This document shows, piece by piece, positions 59,801 through 64,000 of a stretch of DNA of 64,000 bases; the first letter of the stretch is position 1, and each line of letters starts with the position of its first letter. The notes under the pieces are model-generated. The model saw only the letters and a program-made list of their open reading frames with translations, was not told the DNA's origin and made no database searches. The DNA is taken from NCBI GenBank assembly GCA_900239685.1, contig OENT01000187.1, forward strand, positions 62,001-126,000, given 5' to 3'. Source of the stretch: Rotaria macrura (Eukaryota > Rotifera > Eurotatoria > Philodinida > Philodinidae). A program made the translations under genes and the position numbers.

Positions 59801-60276
59801 GTGTCCGTCTTGCATCTGAAATATCGAAATTACATCATCAAGCTGCGAAAGTAGCAAATGAAAACAATTGGTATCACAAAGCAGCCAAAGAATTAGATAT
59901 TGAATTGGATGATAACATTCAGTAGGAAACATTAATAAATAGGTCAATATTTAAATTCATAAATTTTGAATAAATTATAGAGATATTGAAAAGGCGAAAA
60001 CGGCAAACACAAAAAGTATTCAACAAAAGGAAAATCAATTACGCAATGAACTTGATCTCTTATTAAAACACCCATTGAAATACTCGTCATCATTGAATAT
60101 AAGTCGTTTATATCCACTTCTATTTGGTGATCCTGATCAATTAGCATCAAGACGAAGTAAGAGACAGAAGGAGAAAGAAAGAAATTCGATTGATTGATTT
60201 ATTACCATCTTTTCTTTTTCTCTTTCGTTTAGAAAATGATATGACTGCATTAGATGAATTAAAACATCGATCATAA
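56839..60276 (+). CDS. DDX24: DDX24 (Mak5-like) ATP-dependent RNA helicase
   Basis: Nucleolar DEAD-box-type helicase for large ribosomal subunit assembly (yeast Mak5, human DDX24). An acidic N-terminus ([12 protein letters not shown]) and Lys-rich runs (nuclear/nucleolar targeting) precede the core. Motifs in order: Q motif ([18 protein letters not shown]), I (AAETGSGKT, split by an intron after AAET), Ia (PTRELA), Ib (VATPGR), II as DETD instead of DEAD, III (SAT), IV region ([11 protein letters not shown]), V ([12 protein letters not shown]), VI (HRSGRTAR). Exons: 56839-56964, 57023-57113, 57158-57310, 57368-57522, 57582-57653, 58276-58380, 58449-58559, 58622-58740, 58798-58916, 58974-59092, 59151-59328, 59384-59487, 59555-59672, 59744-59921, 59981-60156, 60233-60276; 655 residues, phases consistent (human about 859; the acidic insert between I and Ia is missing). 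The CAG acceptor touches the ATG. Confidence 0.94.
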
Positions 60277-60574
60277 AATGTCATTGCTTTTTTTTCTTGT
60301 TTTTTTCTGAATAAAAAAAAATGTCACACACTTCTGATGATGGATGACTGAACACCACAGGATGTCATGCAGCTGTATTGTTTGTCTCAAGCACTCGAAA
60401 GCACAGTAGGCTATCTGAGCACTGTCCACTTGAGCTCATTACTACCTGCAGGCAATAGGAAAATCCGTTTTCTTTTTCCATTGGATAACGTAATAAACTA
60501 TATTTTATTTTGTTTGTTTTTAAACAGAGAAAAAAAATAGAAGAAAAAACAATGTCTGCATATGTCCATTTGTT
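60277..60574. other. 3' flank between convergent genes
   Basis: About 300 bp separating the DDX24 stop from the bZIP stop. An AATAAA at 60311-60316 on the + strand probably ends the DDX24 transcript. Confidence 0.5.
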
Positions 60575-61276
60575 TCATTGCAGGGGTTTCGATACACCGC
60601 ATAGTGCATGAAGTTGAGAAAGTTGATAACGAAGTGCTTGATTTTCCATTAACAGACGAGAATTTTCATGTTCTAAATATGTGAGCCGGTCTTGAGTTTG
60701 CTGTTCTTTAAGACGACGTGCATCACGTGAACGTTTAGCTGATTCATTGTTACGTGCTCGTTTTTCATAATAAGCCGAATCTTTGTGTTCAGGTGGTACA
60801 GCACGAGCACGTTTCTTAAATGGTAACGATGGACATAATTCATTTTGTGTATAGTCTTGTTTCATATGGTGAAGCATTTTTTGTCCATTCGTTGTCGATG
60901 TGATATCACCTAGAACGGATGTTGATGGTGATGTTGATGTTTGACTATCATCATTATTATTGTTGTTATTTTCATCATCATCAATTTCACTTCGTGCACG
61001 TTTAAGATTATTATTGTTGTTATTATTGTTGTTATTATGGGATGATAAATCAAGACCGGTACTATATCCACTATAGGATAATAAATGTGCTGAGCTGTTG
61101 TGTGATGATGGGCTACTTGATGATGTATTTGCACCAATCGAATCATTTAAATAATGATGTGGATGATGAAGTGACATTCCATAGTCAGATTTTCGTTGTG
61201 CTGTTGGAGCATAGGATAAAAATGATGGATAACCAGTTGGATGATGAGAATAAGCAGAAGCAGCAGTGTGCATCAT
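60575..61276 (-). CDS. bZIP transcription factor, PAR/CES-2/NFIL3-like
   Basis: Uninterrupted 233-codon frame. The N-terminal half is low complexity: His/Ser-rich, then long Asn runs coded by AAT/AAC. The C-terminus holds a complete bZIP: an extended basic region (PPEHKDSAYYEKRARNNESA, then KRSRDARRLKEQQ) with the N-x7-R core NNESAKRSR, and a leucine zipper of about four heptads (DRLTYLEHENSRLLMEN, ALRYQLSQLHAL). KDxxYxxKRxxNNxxAKRSRDARR is the pattern of the PAR (HLF/TEF/DBP) and CES-2/NFIL3 branch, which binds TTAYGTAA-like sites. Family members serve in circadian, neural and gut gene control; the exact orthologue cannot be fixed. A TAG acceptor lies 12 nt before the ATG, so a 5' leader exon or a spliced leader is likely. 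Confidence 0.88.
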   Translation of the reverse strand: MMHTAASAYSHHPTGYPSFLSYAPTAQRKSDYGMSLHHPHHYLNDSIGANTSSSSPSSHNSSAHLLSYSGYSTGLDLSSHNNNNNNNNNNLKRARSEIDDDENNNNNNDDSQTSTSPSTSVLGDITSTTNGQKMLHHMKQDYTQNELCPSLPFKKRARAVPPEHKDSAYYEKRARNNESAKRSRDARRLKEQQTQDRLTYLEHENSRLLMENQALRYQLSQLHALCGVSKPLQ

Positions 61277-61626
61277 CGGTGATTAAACTAAAAATACATC
61301 AATAGATTTACATTGAGAATCAAAGATTTATTTTCTCATGATTTTTTGAGCTTCTTCTTTCAGGAAATACTATTACCACCGCTTGTAATTTGATATCGAC
61401 GAATTCAACACATAGATAAATAAAATATGATTTGTACTTACATTATATTGGCTTCTTTCGTTTACTTACGAAACAAATAGTTTAGAGATAGTTTGTATCT
61501 TACGTCAGACTTTGGCTTAGAATTACGCGATTTTTGTTATTGTTGTGTTGTTGTTGCTCAATGTGCGCGTGCTTGAACAATTGTGTTGCGTTAAACTTAA
61601 GAGTTTTGCTGATATCGATTGTTAGC

Positions 61627-61685
61627 GAAAGAGAGAGAGAGAGAGAAAACGAAGAAACAATTTTCTTTCTCTCTCTCTCTCTCGC
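61627..61685. repeat. GA tract followed by CT tract (inverted microsatellites)
   Basis: GAAAGAGAGAGAGAGAGAG (from about 61627) and TCTTTCTCTCTCTCTCTCTC (to about 61683) face each other across about 20 bp and could fold into a hairpin. Such tracts are also GAGA-factor-like sites in insects; relevance here is unknown. Confidence 0.7.
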
Positions 61686-62071
61686 GTTCCACCTTGACCT
61701 TGAGATTACGTGTTCATCGTCTCGCCACCGCCCGTTCTCTTCTTTTCGATTACGAAATTCAACCAACCCGATATCGTTAAACATTGACATAATTCCTTTA
61801 AAGTAACCGATTGGTTTACTTGCGTCATTTCTTGACCGTTGTTTAAGAAAGCGCGCGCGCAAGAGAGAGAGCTAGAACGAAATAGTTATCTCGGATTAAC
61901 TATCGGTCATTGGATAAGACGAATTTTCTTGTCTACATGACAACTTCTCGTATAAGGGAAAAAAGAGAACTACTGATCAATTAGTTGTCAAAAATGGCAC
62001 TTCATTGATCAGTTGTCAAATTCAGAACAAGAAAAGGTTGAACTTATCCAACAATTAGATACGATTGAGAA

Positions 62072-62095
62072 AGCGAGAGAGAGAGAGAGAGAGGG
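62072..62095. repeat. GA microsatellite
   Basis: GCGAGAGAGAGAGAGAGAG followed by a short G run, in the upstream flank of the bZIP gene. Confidence 0.85.
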
Positions 62096-64000
62096 GCATG
62101 AAATTTAATAGAAGAACTAATCAATTTTTTATTTAACAAACATATTTACAGGAAATGATTATATGAAATATTGTATCATCTGGTATTTGCTAAATTCAAA
62201 TAGAACTTTTCCCGTATCACATCCGATGGACAAAACAAAACAGTTTGATCTGTATGAAACAAATTGATTACATAAGTAACAAAATGACCGACAGAGATGT
62301 GAACAGTCAATATATCAAGCGTAAACAGTGAATTGCAGCGATTGAGCTGCTGTGACTGTATTTCGCACATTGAATATTTTTCTCTTTTTTATCGTCGTCC
62401 CAGATGGGATTCCCAATTATCGATTGAGTAATCTTACGTGTACATTTACACACCTTGTTCAGTCGCGGTTATCAGTAAGTGCATGTATATGTTTTTCTCG
62501 CATATGAACGTATGTACAACGGAAAAGATTTGCCGCGAGAGACTTGTCGTATATATGCAATTAGCCAGCAGGGCAGACAAGCTTTAAAAAAGTCATTTAA
62601 GATAATGCATGAGTTGAGTTAAACGTGTGTGACAATAAAAATTTATTTCCTCATGTTTTAAAATAATCAAAAAGCAATTGACGAATGCCTTCGAGAATAA
62701 GGTTTATTCGTGCTCATTTGCCAGTTGTCGTAATAGCATACGTACGAGCTTAGTGACGTGTAGATTGAAATGTGAAATTATCCCTGAGGATAAAGATTTC
62801 AACGAGAAAAAAAGGTAAATTTAAATTTTAAATTAATCTTTTTTTCCGGATAATTTGGAGATATAAAATATCTTTCTTTTGAATTTTTTTCCGTTCCTCA
62901 TCCTTTTGGATTGACAAGTGTGTGTGTGTTCTTTTTTTATATTCTTGTTCAAACGCGCCAAATTGCGTTGGTCGAATGATCAGAGACGCACATTGACATA
63001 TCAATCACGCTAATACGCCTCTCGCTTGGTCACACTTAACCAAGCATTATTCTCTTTTTTCCTCTTAGCTGACCGTTCGAAACGTTTCCTCATTCCGTTT
63101 CATTGCATACGCAACACACACACATGAACCAAAGCATAAATTCGGTCAAGTATGTGTGTATGAAGCCAACAAAAAATAAGAAAAGTTCATCTCCCTCTGG
63201 AGATCATTAGGAAGGCTTAATTTCTAAATATTATGATTGAAATCAAAAGCAAAACACATCAAACTGTTTTTTTTTGCGTCAGTCTAATTGATATTTTCAA
63301 TCGATAAGTATTCACAGCAGGAGCTGTCGATCATCATAAGCCATGAATTCCCTAAACTCGTTGTCAAATCCAGACGTAGAATATGTATGCATATACGCGT
63401 AAACTAAAGGAGACAATCGAAAAAGTTTACTTCCACTTGATGATACCGCTTTTTATGTTTAGTTCATTTCGATTTTATTACGATTTCATAAACTTGAACG
63501 AGATATGCAAATGAATGAAATGAAAAAAAAGTTCCCATCAATACAATCAAATATTTGCTAAAAATCAATGCCTAAAGCAATAACAAAACATGAATTTCAT
63601 CAATATCTAATTGCAATGTTAATGATCATTTCTTCTGATTAGTTTGACAGAATGAAAAGAAAAGAAAACAAGTTCGTTGTTCGTGTGATAAGCGTTTGGT
63701 GTCAACTAAGATATGAAATGACAAGCATATGGACAGTAATTGAAGCGTAGATAGTTTTTATGCAATAAGTGAAAAGAAAAATAAATAGTTGAACATATTT
63801 TTGAGTCATGCAGAGAGTCTCATCAGTAATAAAAATAGACAATATGAAGGACGAATGATTTTTTTTCTCTTTCAATTCAATGTTTAGAAAAAAGCTTAGA
63901 AAATCTGATCTCTTCACACGCTGTTTTCTCAAGGTCAATACACTTTTAACGATGTGATCGAATTGCGTTTTTTCTCATTCATTTATTTCCTGTTAATGCT

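Larger units (their letters stand above)
61277..64000. other. upstream flank of the bZIP gene, no coding sequence recognised
   Basis: About 2.7 kb, probably promoter and 5' leader. It contains three GA/CT microsatellites, a GCGCGCGCGC run at 61850-61859 and a partial duplication of TGATCA(A/G)TTGTCAAA near 61976-62021. No open frame looks like protein. Confidence 0.5.

Noticed and set aside
61500..61862. 120-codon minus-strand ORF (and 90-codon plus-strand ORF) over the GA/CT tracts
   Set aside because: The open frames come from microsatellites (RERERE, SLSLSL runs) and show no domain.

Overview
The window is from an animal nuclear genome: AT-rich, with closely spaced protein genes split by many short GT-AG introns (mostly 45-80 bp, a few of 0.5-2.2 kb). 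Recognisable products include a WAVE-complex subunit, a ciliary dynein-arm assembly factor and KLF and bZIP transcription factors, so it is a ciliated metazoan. Intron sizes, base composition, F-box/LRR-type accessory genes and splice acceptors lying just upstream of many start codons fit a bdelloid rotifer best (inference, roughly 60 %; another AT-rich lophotrochozoan or flatworm is possible). For six genes I joined exons by hand. In each case the intron phases agree and the coding length is a whole number of codons.

Layout. 1-5.6 kb: transposon graveyard with a coding relic, two inverted copies of a TACCCAGG-ended MITE, a third terminal-repeat element with similar ends, and a decayed hAT element with an 8-bp target duplication. 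5.7-15.0 kb (+): CYFIP/Sra-1, 25 exons. 15.1-16.05 kb (+): SLC25A51-like mitochondrial carrier, only 171 bp behind CYFIP. 16-20.8 kb: no supported gene. 20.8-24.9 kb (+): DNAAF11 (LRRC6/tilB), 14 exons. 25.5-27.05 kb (-): KLF10/11-type zinc-finger factor, convergent with DNAAF11. 28.2-32.1 kb (+): a short hypothetical gene, an F-box protein and an RG-containing hypothetical protein. 32.1-38.4 kb: gene-poor, with two fold-back elements, one split by a Mutator-like element carrying a FLYWCH zinc finger. 38.4-43.3 kb (+): a 20-exon gene of about 982 codons that I cannot place in any family. 44.7-54.4 kb (+): MON2, 20 exons. 56.8-60.3 kb (+): DDX24 RNA helicase with a DETD motif II. 60.6-61.3 kb (-): PAR/CES-2-like bZIP factor, convergent with DDX24. 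61.3-64 kb: its upstream flank, rich in GA/CT microsatellites.

The conserved genes do not form one pathway: actin nucleation (CYFIP), mitochondrial NAD+ import (SLC25A51), cilia assembly (DNAAF11), Golgi-endosome traffic (MON2), ribosome biogenesis (DDX24) and two transcription factors. No prokaryotic defence system, CRISPR array, rRNA or convincing tRNA was found. The most unusual items are the unplaced 982-residue protein, the palindrome interrupted by a FLYWCH Mutator relic, and the consistent acceptor-before-ATG pattern that points to spliced-leader trans-splicing.
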